A stretch of 64,000 nucleotides of DNA from NCBI GenBank assembly GCA_902540595.1, contig CACBNI010000001.1, forward strand, positions 95,933-159,932, written 5' to 3'. Source of the DNA: an uncultured Pelagibacteraceae bacterium (GTDB taxonomy: Bacteria; Pseudomonadota; Alphaproteobacteria; Pelagibacterales; Pelagibacteraceae). Below, in pieces: positions 63,784 to 64,000 of this stretch. The notes beneath the pieces are model-generated. The model saw nothing but the letters and a program-made list of their open reading frames with translations, was not told the origin of the DNA and ran no database searches. The number at the start of each line of letters is the position of its first letter. The stretch's first letter is position 1. The translations under genes were made by a program, and so were the position numbers.

Positions 63784-64000
63784 AGCCTAGTTCTCTTAAA
63801 AAAATCTTATTTGCCTTTTCAATATCTAATATAAATTTATCATTGGTTTCATCAATGAGATATTCATGACTATGTGAGTGGTGTCCAATTAAAGCAAAAG
63901 ACTCTTTTTCAATTTCTCTAATTTGATCCCAGGTCATATATCCATTTTTACCCACTGGTTCAGTTGAAATAAATAAGATAAAGGGAATTTTATTTTTTTT
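63767..64000 (-). pseudogene. Polysaccharide deacetylase family protein, cut by the window edge and apparently truncated at its C-terminus
   Basis: The frame is open from base 64000 (KIPFILFISTEPVGKNGYM) and continues WDQIREIEKESFALIGHHSHSHEYLID. The H-S-H-S-H run is the metal-binding MT2 motif of NodB-type deacetylases. It then stops after ANKIFLRELGYVRNN, before the expected third motif (a YPFG-type segment), inside the fur start. The visible part is about 77 residues; the catalytic first half lies outside. A C-terminal deletion fused to fur, or an assembly join, could explain the early stop. Confidence 0.65.

Noticed and set aside
1..64000. CRISPR arrays, insertion sequences, prophage or integrase genes
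   Set aside because: No repeat-spacer pattern, transposase, integrase or phage gene was seen anywhere in the window.

Overview
This is a gene-dense, strongly AT-rich bacterial chromosome segment. It matches a streamlined marine alphaproteobacterium of the SAR11 clade (Pelagibacterales, 'Candidatus Pelagibacter'-like). The reasons are lysine/asparagine/isoleucine-rich proteins, almost no intergenic space, very short leaders, many 1-4 base start/stop overlaps, alphaproteobacterial gene orders (fur-miaB-phoH-ybeY-lnt-metK; rpsT next to dnaA; fdxA-carD; an Irr-type Fur protein), and no insertion sequence, prophage or CRISPR array. The taxonomic call is inference from content; no search was run.

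Layout. 1-4969 (minus): translation block pheS(partial)-rplT-rpmI-infC-thrS plus a GT4 glycosyltransferase. 5011-11692: an alpha/beta hydrolase, then glutamate synthase gltD-gltB. 11877-18969: uppP, a DMT exporter, a gamma-butyrobetaine-hydroxylase-like dioxygenase, and a pyruvate dehydrogenase pair in which E1 (AceE) carries its own N-terminal lipoyl domain. 19223-22625: tRNA-Arg(ACG), a GT25 glycosyltransferase, a hotdog thioesterase and acetoacetyl-CoA synthetase. 22799-27007: SUV3-like helicase, TerB-like protein, FdxA, CarD and an extremely basic 29-residue protein. 27207-32681: AMP-forming acyl-CoA ligase, tRNA-Leu(CAA), YqaA/DedA, DsbB, Coq7, HNH nuclease, esterase, HIG1 protein and a TlpA-like thioredoxin. 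32706-36141: argH, a 40-residue LptM-like lipoprotein, lysA and plsC. 36138-40138: dnaN, dnaA, a 308-base non-coding block with 16-bp iterated repeats (origin candidate), rpsT and mutM. 40168-45286: ubiE, ubiB, coaBC, dut, a ThiF/MoeB-like E1 enzyme and an SH3 protein. 45279-48220 (minus): irr, rubrerythrin, a CCG-domain iron-sulfur oxidoreductase and DUF3501. 48314-50813: fabA-fabB-fabI. 50882-57781 (minus): nusA-infB-rbfA-rpsO-pnp, then a small exported protein bracketed by a duplicated RNA-like element. 57880-64000 (minus): a truncated polysaccharide deacetylase, fur, a frameshifted miaB, phoH, ybeY, lnt and metK.

How the genes work together. Most are core housekeeping: translation, replication start, glutamate, lysine and arginine synthesis, ubiquinone, CoA, unsaturated fatty acids and envelope. 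Two iron regulators (Irr and Fur) are present. Irr is flanked by two sites close to the Irr ICE motif, one at its own start and one next to the rubrerythrin promoter. That suggests an iron- or peroxide-linked rubrerythrin/Fe-S/DUF3501 module.

The most interesting non-textbook observations are: the 27-nt duplicated element, one copy of which can form a nested leader structure; the hyper-basic microprotein; the lipoyl-AceE fusion, which shares a 41-bp identical DNA tract with the E2 gene; a promoter-plus-terminator leader on nusA; a one-base frameshift in an A6 run of miaB; iterons beside dnaA; and seven of nine convergent gene pairs whose stop codons overlap.
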